Source of the DNA: Pyxidicoccus caerfyrddinensis
GTDB lineage: Bacteria; Myxococcota; Myxococcia; Myxococcales; Myxococcaceae
Reading direction: 5' to 3'
NCBI RefSeq assembly: GCF_010894405.1
Contig: NZ_JAAIYA010000002.1
Coordinates: 186,001 to 250,000 of the forward strand
Length of the DNA stretch: 64,000 bases
The position numbers and the translations under genes were made by a program. Below, in pieces: positions 52,775-62,660 of the stretch; the first letter of the stretch is position 1; each line of letters opens with the position of its first letter. Below the pieces are notes generated by a model. The model had not been told where the DNA came from. It saw only the letters and a list, made by a program, of their open reading frames with translations, and made no database searches.

Positions 52775-53644
52775 ATGAAACTGCCCATCAGTCGCCTCGG
52801 ATGTTTCACCGTGCTCGCTTTGTCGCTCGCCGCCCCCAGCGCCCTGGCGAGCAGCTGTCTGTGTGAGGTCGACCTGTACCCCAGGGTGCTGTTGGGCAGG
52901 GCCACGCCGCAAGACTTCTCGAAGTGTGAGGAGGGTCGTCCCAGCAAGGTGGACGCGCTCAGCTGCATGCGGGGGCTCTCGTACAAGAATGTGAAGCAGG
53001 GCGACCAGACGCCGGAGTCCTTCCGCCTGGGCGTGGACGCGCTGGTGGCCGCGTCGAAGGACAAGGCGCTCTCCAAGGGAGCCATCAACCTGCTGCTCGG
53101 CTCCCAGTCCTATGCGGACACCTCGGTGCGCGCGAAGGTCCGCCCCGTCATGGTGGCCGCGGGCCGCGCGCCGCTGTGGGACACGCTGGTCAAGACGACG
53201 GAAGGGGACGCCGCCGCCTTCACCCGTGCGCTCTATGCCTACTGCGAGCACTACACCGTCATCTCCGAGCTGGCCCTGGAGGACGTGACGCTGGACCAGC
53301 TCTGGCCGCTGCCCTCGGGCATGAAGCCCGCGGACGCGCGCAAGGGCCTGTCATGCCCCTACGGGCAGAACCTCCTCCTCTCCGCCGCCATCCGCTCGCT
53401 GGAGGGCAAGCTGCCGGCGGATGCGCTCGTGCTGCTGTCCCCGGCGCAGCTCCGCGTCTTGCGGAACGCCGTGTATGCCCGCCGTGGCCGCGTCTTCCAG
53501 GCGAAGGACCTCCAGGACTTCTTCACCCAGGAGCCCTGGTACCAGCCGGACCCTGCCTACACGGACGCACGTCTCACGCCCGAGGACCAGCAGCACCTGG
53601 ACCTCATCCAGGCCGCCGAGACGAAGGCGGGAAAGAAGGGCTGA
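52775..53644 (+). CDS. Secreted YARHG-domain protein
   Basis: A 289-residue protein with a signal peptide (FTVLALSLAAPSALAS). The mature N-terminus has several Cys (SSCLCEVDLYP, SKCEEG). The C-terminal 70 residues are a YARHG domain: LRNAVYARRGRVF, FFTQEPWYQPDP and LTPEDQQHLDLIQ. YARHG domains are extracellular, with an unknown ligand, and often follow signalling or surface modules. It is divergent from the pseudokinase, so a shared regulator or a ligand/receptor relation is possible. Confidence 0.8.
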   Translation: MKLPISRLGCFTVLALSLAAPSALASSCLCEVDLYPRVLLGRATPQDFSKCEEGRPSKVDALSCMRGLSYKNVKQGDQTPESFRLGVDALVAASKDKALSKGAINLLLGSQSYADTSVRAKVRPVMVAAGRAPLWDTLVKTTEGDAAAFTRALYAYCEHYTVISELALEDVTLDQLWPLPSGMKPADARKGLSCPYGQNLLLSAAIRSLEGKLPADALVLLSPAQLRVLRNAVYARRGRVFQAKDLQDFFTQEPWYQPDPAYTDARLTPEDQQHLDLIQAAETKAGKKG

Positions 53645-53716
53645 AAAGTCCCGGGTGACACATTTCGGAAGGCCCGGTGTTCCCTTCGCGCCAACGTGGT
53701 TCACGAGGGGAAAAAC

Positions 53717-54388
<672 letters not shown>

Positions 54389-54390
54389 TC

Positions 54391-54819
54391 ATGGCCGGTA
54401 GCGCGCAGGACAACGACGAGGAAATCACCGGCATCAACGTCACGCCGCTGGTGGACATCGTGCTGGTGCTGCTCATCATCTTCATGGTGACGGCCAACTT
54501 CATCGTCCGCGAGACGGTGGAGGTGGACCTGCCCCGCGCGGCCAACGGCGGCGAGACGGTGCAGGGCCTGGTCAACGTGGTGCTCGACAAGGAGGGCAAG
54601 CTCTTCTTCGACGGCACCGAGGTGAGCGAGGCCGACCTGTCCGTGAAGGTGGCCGAGCAGGTGGCGAAGGACAAGGACACCCGCGCCATCATCAGCGCCG
54701 ACCAGTCCATTCCCTACGGCCGCGTCATGAAGCTCATCGACGTGGTGAAGGGCCAGGGCGTCGCGAAGTTCGCGCTCAACATCGAAAAGGACGTCGCGCC
54801 CACCGCTCCGCGGGGCTGA
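54391..54819 (+). CDS. exbD: ExbD/TolR-type proton channel subunit
   Basis: A 142-residue protein: a short cytoplasmic N-terminus, one transmembrane helix with the essential proton-carrying Asp (VTPLVDIVLVLLIIFMV), and a periplasmic domain with the ExbD signature (VDLPRAA and strands around VVLDKEGKLFFDG). It starts 2 bases after exbB and is 10 bases before tonB. Confidence 0.9.
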   Translation: MAGSAQDNDEEITGINVTPLVDIVLVLLIIFMVTANFIVRETVEVDLPRAANGGETVQGLVNVVLDKEGKLFFDGTEVSEADLSVKVAEQVAKDKDTRAIISADQSIPYGRVMKLIDVVKGQGVAKFALNIEKDVAPTAPRG

Positions 54820-54829
54820 CGCGAATCCC

Positions 54830-55621
54830 ATGAGTGAGCTGGTGCTCGACGACAGGGCGTGGGTGGCGCCGAGGCGCGGAGGCAACGGGCTGCTGGTGGG
54901 CTTCGTGGTCGGCTCGCTCGCGCTGCACGGGCTGGCGCTGGTGGTGCTGCACAACCGGCGCGTGGACCGTCCGGTGGTGCAGCGGCCGGTGGAGCTGGTG
55001 ATGGTGGAGGTGCAGAAGCCGCCCCCGCCGCCGGTGGTGAAGGAGGAGCCGAAGCCCGAGCCGCCGCCTCCGCCGAAGGTGCGCGTGCGTCCTCCCCCGG
55101 TGAAGGTGGCCGAGGCGCCCAGGCCCCTGCCTCCTCCCCCGGTGGATGCGCCGCCTCCGCCCAACGAAACGCCTCCTCCGGCCGCGAAGCCGGCGCCGCT
55201 GGTGGTGGGCATGTCCATGTCCTCCACCACGAGCGCGGGCAGCTTCGCCGCGCCGGTGGGCAACACCCTCTACGGCCGCACCGCCGACAAGGCGAAGGCC
55301 CCGCAGGAGGTGAGGGCCTATAGCGCGCCGAAGTACACGCCCATCTACCAGGTGGACTCCGAGCCCACCGTGGCCTCCGAGGTGAAGATTCCCTACCCCG
55401 ACGAGGCGCGCCGCGCCGGAATCGAAGGCACGGTGACGCTGTCCATCACCATCGACAACGAGGGCCGGGTGGTGGCCGCGAAGATTCTCAACGGGCCGGG
55501 CTACGGCCTGAACGAGGCGGCCAGGGACGCCATCAAACGCTTCCGTTTCAAGCCGGCCATCAAGGGCGGCGAGGCCGTCTCCACGGAGATGAAGTACTCC
55601 TACACCTTCCTTCTCGACTGA
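54830..55621 (+). CDS. tonB: TonB energy transducer
   Basis: A 263-residue protein: N-terminal transmembrane helix (LVGFVVGSLALHGLALVVL with the His of the TonB signal-anchor motif), a long Pro-rich periplasmic spacer (residues about 55-125) and a C-terminal TonB domain of about 75 residues (YPDEARRAGIEGTVTLSITI, GLNEAARDAIKRFRFKPA). It transmits energy from ExbB/ExbD to outer-membrane receptors. An almost identical arrangement of the TonB-C domain is built into the receptor encoded next. Confidence 0.9.
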   Translation: MSELVLDDRAWVAPRRGGNGLLVGFVVGSLALHGLALVVLHNRRVDRPVVQRPVELVMVEVQKPPPPPVVKEEPKPEPPPPPKVRVRPPPVKVAEAPRPLPPPPVDAPPPPNETPPPAAKPAPLVVGMSMSSTTSAGSFAAPVGNTLYGRTADKAKAPQEVRAYSAPKYTPIYQVDSEPTVASEVKIPYPDEARRAGIEGTVTLSITIDNEGRVVAAKILNGPGYGLNEAARDAIKRFRFKPAIKGGEAVSTEMKYSYTFLLD

Positions 55622-55624
55622 CGC

Positions 55625-55755
55625 TCCCTCTCCCGCTGAGAGAGGGGCGGAGCGAGGAAGGGCTGCGCGGGGCCGGTGATTTCCCCTCCTCGGCCTCCAC
55701 CGCGCGACCCTTCTCCAAGGCCTTTCGCTCCGCCCCTCCCTCAGCGGGAGCGGGA
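55625..55755. repeat. Inverted pair of palindromic elements between tonB and the receptor gene
   Basis: Two 31-base arms (55625-55655 and 55725-55755) match as an inverted repeat at 29 of 31 positions around a 69-base spacer. Each arm contains its own smaller hairpin, CCCTCTC with GAGAGGG around a 7-base loop in arm 1. The layout is like REP/BIME elements and could stabilise or end the tonB transcript. No transposase is nearby. Confidence 0.75.
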
Positions 55756-55786
55756 AGTCCCATCACCCCGTATGCTCGCCCACGCC

Positions 55787-58519
55787 ATGTCCCCGAACCT
55801 GAAAGCCCGAAGCGCGCTCGCCGCGGCCACGCTGCTGCTGACGACTCCCGCGCTCGCGCAGGAACCGCAGGCCGGCGCGCCTCCCGCAGAGGCCGCACAG
55901 GCCCACCAGCCCACGATTACGAAGCCTCCCGAGTTGGTGCAGCAGGTGGAGGCGCAATACCCGCCCGACGCGCTCACGCAGGGGCTCACCGCCTCCGTGC
56001 GCCTCATCATCACCATCGCCGAGGACGGTGCGGTGTCGGACGTGCAGCCCACGGAAGCCGTGGGCAACGGCTTCGACGAAGCGGCCATCGCCGCGGTGCG
56101 CCAGTTCCGCTTCTCGCCCGCGGAGGTGGACGGCGTCCCCGCGCCGGTGCAGGTGGAGTACGTCTACCACTTCACCCTCAACGCCCCGCCCCCGCCGGAA
56201 GGCGAGACGCCCACCGAGCAGGAGGCCCCGAAGGCCACCCTCACCGGCCAGCTGATTTCGCGTGGCAGCCGCTCGCGCGTGGCGGGCGCCACCGTGCGCT
56301 GCGGTGATGACCCGGAAGCGCCCGAGGCCACCTCCGACGCGGAAGGCCGCTTCACCCTCGAGGTGCCGCCGGGCGAGTGCGCGGTGCGCGTGGTGGCGTC
56401 CGGCTACCAGCTCTACCAGACGAAGGAATTGCTCAAGGAGAACGAGACGACGGAGGTGAACTTCTACCTCGCGCCGTCGGGCGGCGCGCTGGAGACGGTG
56501 GTGCGCTCCGAGCGGCCGAAGAAGGAAGTGGTGCGCCGCACGATTACGCGCGAGGAGGCGCAGAAGACGCCGGGCACCTTCGGCGACCCCATCCGCGTCA
56601 TCCAGGCGCTGCCGGGCGTGGCGCGCGCGCCCTTCATCTCCGGCGAGCTGCTGGTGCGCGGCTCCAACCCCGGCCAGACGGCGACGATGATGGACGGGGT
56701 CAGCATCCCCATCCTCTTCCACCTGCTCGGCGGCCCCTCGGTCGTGAATGCCGAGTTCATCGACCAGCTCGACTTCTACCCGGGCGGCTACGGCAGCCAG
56801 TACGGCCGCGCGGTGGGCGGCGTCGTCGAGGTGGGCACGCGCAAGGGCGCGGCGGACACGCTCCACGGCTCGGTGAAGGTGGACGTGCTGGACGCGGGCT
56901 TCTTCCTCGAGGCGCCCATCACCGACGGCATCAGCGTGGCCGCCGCGGCCCGGCGCTCGTACATCGACACGCTGCTGCCCGCCTTCCTCCCCAAGGATGA
57001 CGGCAAGACGCTGTCCGTGGTGCCCAAGTACTGGGACTACCAGCTGCGCGTGGACTTCGGCGCGAAGCGCGGCGCCCCTTCCGAAGCGGACGCGGGTGGC
57101 GCGCGCAGCAGCGGCTACGTCATGGCCTTCGGCAGTGACGACCAGCTGCGCGTGGTGTCCTCGGGCCCGAAGACGGAGCGCGACTTGTCACTCGACACGC
57201 GCACCCTCTTCCACCGCGTGAAGGGTGACTGGACGTACCGCAAGGGCGCGCTCACCTCCGTCTTCACGCCGTACGTGGGCTACGACGGCGTCAGCTTCGA
57301 GTTCGGCACCGCGAAGCAGGACGGCGTGGGCTACACGGTGGGCGCGCGCGAGGTGGTGGGCATGGAGCTGTCCTCCGCGCTCACCGTGCGCACCGGCCTG
57401 GACCTGGTCTACGAGCACCAGTCCTACGACGTGCAGTTCCCCGCCCCCGAGGACTTCGAGTACGTGGCCTTTCCCGGCGCCGAGTCCGTCGGCGAGCTGC
57501 TGGTGGAGAAGCTGGCGCTCGGCGCCTTCGACGGCGCGCTCTTCCTCGAAGCGGACATGAAGGTGGGGAAGTTCACCTTCACCCCGGGCGTGCGCGGCAA
57601 CCTCCAGTTGGTGGGGGACACGCAGAACGTGGCGCTGGACCCGCGGCTGTGGGTGCGCTTCGCGGCCACCGAGCGCACCAGCCTCAAGGGCTCGCTCGGC
57701 CTCTACAGCCAGCCGCCGGAGAGTTTCCGCTTCATCAGCCTGCCGTACGGCAACCCGGACCTCGTCTACCAGCGCGCCTTCCAGAGCAGCCTCGGCGTGG
57801 AGCACCGCTTCACCGACGTGCTCAACGTGGACGTGACGGGCTTCTTCAACCGCCGCTTCAAGAACATCGCGCTGCCCGGCCAGTTGGTGGAGCGCGAGGG
57901 CGGGGGCGTCGTCCAATTGCCCTACTCCAACGACGGCATCGGCCGTGCGTGGGGCATCGAGCTGATGGCGAAGAAGGACCGCGCGTCCGCGACGGACAAG
58001 TGGTCCGGCTGGATTTCGTACACCTTCAGCCGGGCCCTGGACGGGCGCGCCGGGCCGAAGCCCGACGGCGGCGGGGGCTTCGGCGGCGGCGACTTTGGCG
58101 GCGACTCGGACGCGACGTATGGCCTCAGTCCCTGGGACCAGACGCACATCCTCACGCTGGTGGGCAGCTACATCCTGGGCAGCGGCTGGGAGCTGGGCGG
58201 CCGCTTCCGCTACACCACCGGCCGGCCGACGACGCCGCTGGACCACGGGTATGACGTGTACCGCTCCGACCCGAACCGCTACACCCCCACGTTCGGCCCG
58301 TACGCGTCGGCTCGTGCGTCCGGCTTCCACCAGCTCGACGTGCGCGTGGACAAGAACTTCCAGTTCCAGAGCTGGACGCTGACGGCCTACCTCGACGTGC
58401 AGAACCTCTACAACGCCGAGAACGCCGAGTTCGTCTTCAACGATTACCGAGGCCGGCGCGAGTACGAGATACCCGGCATCCCCATCCTCCCCGTGGTGGG
58501 CCTGAAAGGAAGCTTCTGA
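55787..58519 (+). CDS. TonB-dependent receptor with an N-terminal TonB-C domain
   Basis: The start at 55787 gives 910 residues; 55772 is an alternative. After the signal peptide (LAAATLLLTTPALAQ) comes a TonB-C-like domain (residues about 40-125: YPPDALTQGLTASVRLIITI, FDEAAIAAVRQFRFSPAE), then a carboxypeptidase-regulatory Ig-like domain (residues about 150-225), the plug domain (ETVVRSERPKKEV, GNPGQTATMMDG-like SNPGQTATMMDGVSIP, YGRAVGGVVEVGTR) and the 22-strand barrel to the end. It sits in the outer membrane and imports a large ligand or acts as an Oar-like export/adhesion channel. Encoded directly after exbB-exbD-tonB. Confidence 0.85.
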   Translation: MSPNLKARSALAAATLLLTTPALAQEPQAGAPPAEAAQAHQPTITKPPELVQQVEAQYPPDALTQGLTASVRLIITIAEDGAVSDVQPTEAVGNGFDEAAIAAVRQFRFSPAEVDGVPAPVQVEYVYHFTLNAPPPPEGETPTEQEAPKATLTGQLISRGSRSRVAGATVRCGDDPEAPEATSDAEGRFTLEVPPGECAVRVVASGYQLYQTKELLKENETTEVNFYLAPSGGALETVVRSERPKKEVVRRTITREEAQKTPGTFGDPIRVIQALPGVARAPFISGELLVRGSNPGQTATMMDGVSIPILFHLLGGPSVVNAEFIDQLDFYPGGYGSQYGRAVGGVVEVGTRKGAADTLHGSVKVDVLDAGFFLEAPITDGISVAAAARRSYIDTLLPAFLPKDDGKTLSVVPKYWDYQLRVDFGAKRGAPSEADAGGARSSGYVMAFGSDDQLRVVSSGPKTERDLSLDTRTLFHRVKGDWTYRKGALTSVFTPYVGYDGVSFEFGTAKQDGVGYTVGAREVVGMELSSALTVRTGLDLVYEHQSYDVQFPAPEDFEYVAFPGAESVGELLVEKLALGAFDGALFLEADMKVGKFTFTPGVRGNLQLVGDTQNVALDPRLWVRFAATERTSLKGSLGLYSQPPESFRFISLPYGNPDLVYQRAFQSSLGVEHRFTDVLNVDVTGFFNRRFKNIALPGQLVEREGGGVVQLPYSNDGIGRAWGIELMAKKDRASATDKWSGWISYTFSRALDGRAGPKPDGGGGFGGGDFGGDSDATYGLSPWDQTHILTLVGSYILGSGWELGGRFRYTTGRPTTPLDHGYDVYRSDPNRYTPTFGPYASARASGFHQLDVRVDKNFQFQSWTLTAYLDVQNLYNAENAEFVFNDYRGRREYEIPGIPILPVVGLKGSF

Positions 58520-58520
58520 A

Positions 58521-59441
58521 ATGAAGGCCCTGCTCAAGTGCGCCGGCCTGCTGCTCACGCTCGGCGCTGTCGCCTGCGTGGACCCCGAGGACCAGCCGTC
58601 GAAGGTGCACGACTTCCGCGTGCTCGGCATCTCCACCGAGAAGCCGGAGCTGTATGCCTCCACCTGCGAGCAAACGCCGGAGGCGCTGGACCAGCTCGCG
58701 GACGAAATCACGTACCGCGCCCTGCTGGTGGACCCCGCCGGCGAGGGACGCCCCATCCGCTACGAGCTGTGGGCGTGCGCGGACACGGCAGACACCACCT
58801 GCTCCGACGAGACGAGTCGCGCGAAGCTCGCGGAGGGCACCACGACGGCGGGCGAGCTGGTGCTCCCCATCCGCCCTGGCGCGGTCCGGGTGGGCGACGA
58901 CCGGCTGCTGCTGGAGCGCGTGATTGAGGATGACGCCTACAAGGGGCTGGGCGGCATCCGCATGCCGCTCGTGCTCCACGTGACGGCGGGCGACGAGGAA
59001 GTCTACGCGCAGAAGCTGATGGTCTTCTGGTGTCCGCTGGTGGAGGGCATGAAGGAGAACGTGCAGCCGGTGCTTCCGGGCCTGCGCGTGGATGACGTGC
59101 CCTGGGAGGACGGCGCGCTGCCGGAGCTGAGCGGCCCCGGCCCCTTCCTGATGACGTCCGAAGACGTGTCGGCGCTGGAGGAAACGTACGTGGTGCCGGG
59201 CCTGCGGCTCAACGCCGTCACGCTCAAGGAAGCCTGGGAGATTTCGTGGCACACCACGCTGGGCGACTTCTCCCCGCAGGTGACGGGCGGCGCGGACTTC
59301 GGCGGCCAGCAGGGGCGGCACCGCACGGAGTGGGAGCCGGCCGAGGGTGCGACGGCGCAGGACGTGACGTTCTGGGCCGTGGTGCGCGACGGGCGGGGCG
59401 GCAGCTCCTGGCTGATGCGTCGCGCCCACTGGAGTCCTTGA
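58521..59441 (+). CDS. Lipoprotein downstream of the TonB-dependent receptor
   Basis: A 306-residue protein with lipobox GAVAC, beginning 1 base after the receptor's stop, so co-translated. The mature part is strand-rich with several Cys (ELWACADTADTTC, KLMVFWCPL) and ends in Ig-like strands (VTFWAVVRDGRGG). Its position after a receptor suggests a surface ligand-binding partner, as SusD-type or other lipoproteins do for TonB receptors; there is no family match by eye. Confidence 0.7.
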   Translation: MKALLKCAGLLLTLGAVACVDPEDQPSKVHDFRVLGISTEKPELYASTCEQTPEALDQLADEITYRALLVDPAGEGRPIRYELWACADTADTTCSDETSRAKLAEGTTTAGELVLPIRPGAVRVGDDRLLLERVIEDDAYKGLGGIRMPLVLHVTAGDEEVYAQKLMVFWCPLVEGMKENVQPVLPGLRVDDVPWEDGALPELSGPGPFLMTSEDVSALEETYVVPGLRLNAVTLKEAWEISWHTTLGDFSPQVTGGADFGGQQGRHRTEWEPAEGATAQDVTFWAVVRDGRGGSSWLMRRAHWSP

Positions 59442-59525
59442 GCGCGAAGGCTCGCGGGGGGGCGGCCAAACGAGGTATGCCACCGGCGCTCATGTGACGC
59501 CGGGCCGGGGCTGGCACGGAGCGGG

Positions 59526-61688
59526 ATGCGGATGATGAGACGCACCACAGGGCATGGGTGGGGACGCGTGGCCGGCCTGGTGGCGGCCGCGTGGCTGGGC
59601 CTGTGCCTCCTCGCTCCGGAGGCCGCCGCCCATCAACTGGAGGAGCCGGGGGCCACGCTGCGCCGCTTCGCGCTCGTCGTCGGCTCCAGCGAAGGAGGCC
59701 CGGGCCGCGAGCGGCTGCGCTACGCGGGCTCGGACGCGCTGGCGATGTCGCGCGTGCTGGAGGAGCTGGGCGGCGTGGCGGGGGCGGACCGGGTGCTGCT
59801 GCTGGAGGCGGACCACGGTGCGCTGCTGGCGGCGCTGCAGCAGATGAAGACGCTGGTGGAAGCGGCGGAGGCGCCGGGCGTGCGGCGCGAGCTGGTGCTG
59901 TACTACTCGGGCCACTCGGATGGGGACGGCCTGCTGCCGCGTGGCGAGCGCTTCTCCTACGAGGACCTCCGGCGCGCGCTGGGCGCGGTGCCGGCGGACG
60001 TGCGCATCGCCATCCTCGACTCGTGCGGCTCCGGCGCGCTCACCCGCTACAAGGGCGGCGTGCGCCGGCCGGCCTTCCTCACGGATGCGTCGTCGCAGGT
60101 GCGCGGCCATGCCTACCTCGCGTCCAGCTCCGCGGATGAAGTCGCGCAGGAGTCGGACAGCATCGGCGCGTCCTTCTTCACGCACTTCCTCGTCACCGGC
60201 CTGCGGGGCGCGGCGGACGCCAGCGGCGACGGGCGTGTGACGCTGCACGAGGCCTACCAGTTCGCCTTCCACGAGACGCTGGCGCGCACGGAGCGCTCCC
60301 AGGGTGGCCCGCAGCACGCGGCCTACGACATCCAGCTCGCGGGCAGTGGCGACCTGGTGATGACGGACCTGCGCGGCTCCAGCGTGCGGCTGGCGGTGGC
60401 GGAGGACGTGCAGGGCCGGCTCTTCGTGCGCGACTGGGGCAACCAGCTCGTCGCGGAGCTGCAGAAGCCCGGAGGCCGGCGCCTCGCGCTGGGGCTCGCG
60501 GCGGGCCGCTACACCTTCGTGCTGGAGCGCCCCACGCAGCGCTTCGAGGCGGAGCTGACGGTGACCTCGAAGGGCGGCGCGGAGTTGCGCGCGGAGCACT
60601 TCGTCCCGGTGACGCTCACGCGCACGGCGGCGCGCGGCGGCGAGCCCGTGACGGCGGTGGCTGACGCGCCCATGCTCGCGGTGGACATGCCCACGGTGCC
60701 GCTGAACCTGTCGCTGGTGCCGCCGCTGTCGAGCACCGCGCTGTGGGGCGGCAGCGGCCTCAACCACGTGGCGCTGGGTGCGCTGGCGGTGCGCTCGCTC
60801 CAGCTGCGCGGGCTGGGCGCGGCCGGCGGGGTGGGGTGGGTGGACGGGACGATGGAAGGGCTCCAGGTCTCCGGCATCGCCAACGTCGCGGGCGGCGAGG
60901 TGCTCGGGCTTCAGGCGGCCATCGGAGGCAACCTCGCCTTCGCGGGCGGCACGGGAGGCCAGGTGTCCGCGGTCTTCAACATCGCCGAGGGCGACTACAC
61001 GGGCTTCCAGCTCAGCACGACGGCCAACCGCTCCGCGGCGAGGCTTCGGGGCGCCCAGGTCGCGGCGGGCATCAACCTGACGGAGCGGCTCGCCGGGGCA
61101 CAGGTGGGGCTCATCAACATCTCCGGGGACGTGTCCGGCGCGCAGGTGGGGCTCATCAACGTGGCGGCCAACGTGCGCGGCGTGCAGCTGGGGCTCATCA
61201 ACATCTCGGATGACGTGTCGGTGCCCATCGGACTCTTGAGCATCGTCCGCAAGGGACGGCTGGCCTTCGAGGCGTCCTCCGATGACGTGCTTCCGCTGGC
61301 GGTGAGTCTCAAGTACGGCAGCCGCACCGTGTACGTGCTCGTCACGGAGGGCGCGCGGCTGAAGGACCGCTCCGTGCGCACGCTCACGCTGATGGGGCTG
61401 GGCGTGCACTTCCCGCTCGGCGCATCGGAGCGGTACTACCTGGACGTGGACGTCGGCACGCAGTTCATCGGCGGGGACGAGGACGGCTCACTGAGCCGCC
61501 TGCGCGCCATGGTGGGCTGGGAGCTGAAGCGGCGCTTCGCCCTCTTCGCCGGCGTCTCCCTCAACGTGTACGAGCCTTCCTCCGAGGAGGAGGACCCGGA
61601 CGTCAGCCTGCTGCCACAGTGGAAGCTGGGGCGCGGGCCGGACGCGACGCGGATGTGGCCCGGGCTGCTGCTCGGCGTGCGGATATGA
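59526..61688 (+). CDS. Exported caspase-like protein with surface repeats
   Basis: A 720-residue protein with a signal peptide (GLVAAAWLGLCLLAPEAAAH). Residues 45-260 form a C14 caspase-like domain: RFALVVGSS, catalytic His130 in YYSGHSDGDGLL and Cys167 in AILDSCGSGAL. After a strand-rich linker, residues about 430-560 hold LA_2272-type surface repeats of about 14 residues (GAQVGLINISGDVS, GAQVGLINVAANVR, GVQLGLINISDDVS), then a C-terminal beta-barrel-like part with aromatic strand ends. A protease exported and tied to the outer membrane is unusual for this clan, which normally works in the cytoplasm. Confidence 0.75.
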   Translation: MRMMRRTTGHGWGRVAGLVAAAWLGLCLLAPEAAAHQLEEPGATLRRFALVVGSSEGGPGRERLRYAGSDALAMSRVLEELGGVAGADRVLLLEADHGALLAALQQMKTLVEAAEAPGVRRELVLYYSGHSDGDGLLPRGERFSYEDLRRALGAVPADVRIAILDSCGSGALTRYKGGVRRPAFLTDASSQVRGHAYLASSSADEVAQESDSIGASFFTHFLVTGLRGAADASGDGRVTLHEAYQFAFHETLARTERSQGGPQHAAYDIQLAGSGDLVMTDLRGSSVRLAVAEDVQGRLFVRDWGNQLVAELQKPGGRRLALGLAAGRYTFVLERPTQRFEAELTVTSKGGAELRAEHFVPVTLTRTAARGGEPVTAVADAPMLAVDMPTVPLNLSLVPPLSSTALWGGSGLNHVALGALAVRSLQLRGLGAAGGVGWVDGTMEGLQVSGIANVAGGEVLGLQAAIGGNLAFAGGTGGQVSAVFNIAEGDYTGFQLSTTANRSAARLRGAQVAAGINLTERLAGAQVGLINISGDVSGAQVGLINVAANVRGVQLGLINISDDVSVPIGLLSIVRKGRLAFEASSDDVLPLAVSLKYGSRTVYVLVTEGARLKDRSVRTLTLMGLGVHFPLGASERYYLDVDVGTQFIGGDEDGSLSRLRAMVGWELKRRFALFAGVSLNVYEPSSEEEDPDVSLLPQWKLGRGPDATRMWPGLLLGVRI

Positions 61689-61810
61689 GCCGTCTGAGTC
61701 CAACGCGCCGAGACACCCTGGTGCTGCTGGGCATGAAGCTGCCGGACGACCTCAAGGCGCTCTACCTGGAGAACAACGGCGAGCTCGATAGCGCACGCGC
61801 ACCGGTATAG
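61685..61810 (+). CDS. Possible 41-residue open frame coupled to the caspase gene
   Basis: The ATG overlaps the stop of the previous gene (ATGA) and the frame runs 41 residues (MSRLSPTRRDTLVLLGMKLP, then a polar end). No motif is visible. Its 3' end overlaps the minus-strand gene ending at 61752, which lowers confidence. Confidence 0.25.
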   Translation: MSRLSPTRRDTLVLLGMKLPDDLKALYLENNGELDSARAPV

Positions 61811-62660
61811 GCACGAGCTTGGGAGCAGGCGCGGGTGCCAGTCGGAGCACCGGCGCGGGGCGTTCGCGGGACAGCGTGGCACGGGCCGGAGCGAAGCCCC
61901 AGGTGCGCGCGAGCCGCCGCACCTCGCTGCCCATTGACAGCACGCGGCCCAGGTACTGGGAACGCTGATGCATGCGGGAGATGACGGCCTGCTGCGCGGC
62001 CTCGCCCGGTGCATGGACGAGCGCGAGCACGTCCTCCCAGACCTGTGCGCGCCACCGGCCGAGGACGAGGAGGGCCACCTCGCGCGTCAGCGGCATCATC
62101 GCCGGGCCGCGAAGCCACGGTGTGAGGGTGCAGCCGTAGCGCTCCTCCAAGCGGGCCACGGCCTCGGGCAGGGACTCGGCCAGCAGCGTGTTCACCGCGT
62201 CGTGGTCATGCTTGTAGCGGGCGAGTTTCTCCGGGCTCGTGTCGCCCAGCTCCTCAATCGTCTGCCAGAGGCCGAGCGCGAGGTCGAAGTTGATGTGCGC
62301 GCTGATGCCGAGCGCGGCGTCGTCGAGGGCGATGGTGGTGCCGGCCCAGGCGGCGCGGTAGGCGATGTCCCACGCGGCGCAGTCCTGGGCCTCGCCGCGC
62401 AGGGACCACGCGAGCGTCTCCAGGTAGCGCTCGGCGAAGCGGCCGGCGAGGCGGGAAATCCAGGCGGGCTCCAGGAAGAGGCCGTGGTCGCCGCGGCGGA
62501 CCTCGCGCGCGACGTTGCGGGTGATGACGCCGTAGACGTCGGGGAACACCGCGCGGGAGTCGCTCCGGGCGGCCAGCCGCGCCACCACCGTGTCCAATCC
62601 CACCAGGGCGGACTCCACATCGCGGGGGTGAAGGTCGATTCCATCGAGCAGAGCAGTCAT
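61752..62660 (-). CDS. DUF5995-family protein
   Basis: The start at 62660 gives 302 residues. The family pattern is clear: FLEPAWISRLAGRFAERYLE, then AHINFDLALGLWQTIEELG and the helical end with PLTREVALLVLGRWRAQVW. The protein is mostly helical and cytoplasmic. The last 55 residues are a Pro/Arg-rich tail not typical of the family. Function is unknown; the conserved His-Asp segments could bind metal, but that is speculation. Confidence 0.7.
   Translation of the reverse strand: MTALLDGIDLHPRDVESALVGLDTVVARLAARSDSRAVFPDVYGVITRNVAREVRRGDHGLFLEPAWISRLAGRFAERYLETLAWSLRGEAQDCAAWDIAYRAAWAGTTIALDDAALGISAHINFDLALGLWQTIEELGDTSPEKLARYKHDHDAVNTLLAESLPEAVARLEERYGCTLTPWLRGPAMMPLTREVALLVLGRWRAQVWEDVLALVHAPGEAAQQAVISRMHQRSQYLGRVLSMGSEVRRLARTWGFAPARATLSRERPAPVLRLAPAPAPKLVPIPVRVRYRARRCSPGRAP

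Noticed and set aside
61085..61210. Tandem 42-base DNA repeats
   Set aside because: They encode the 14-residue surface repeats of the caspase-like protein and are imperfect at the DNA level, so no separate DNA element is needed.
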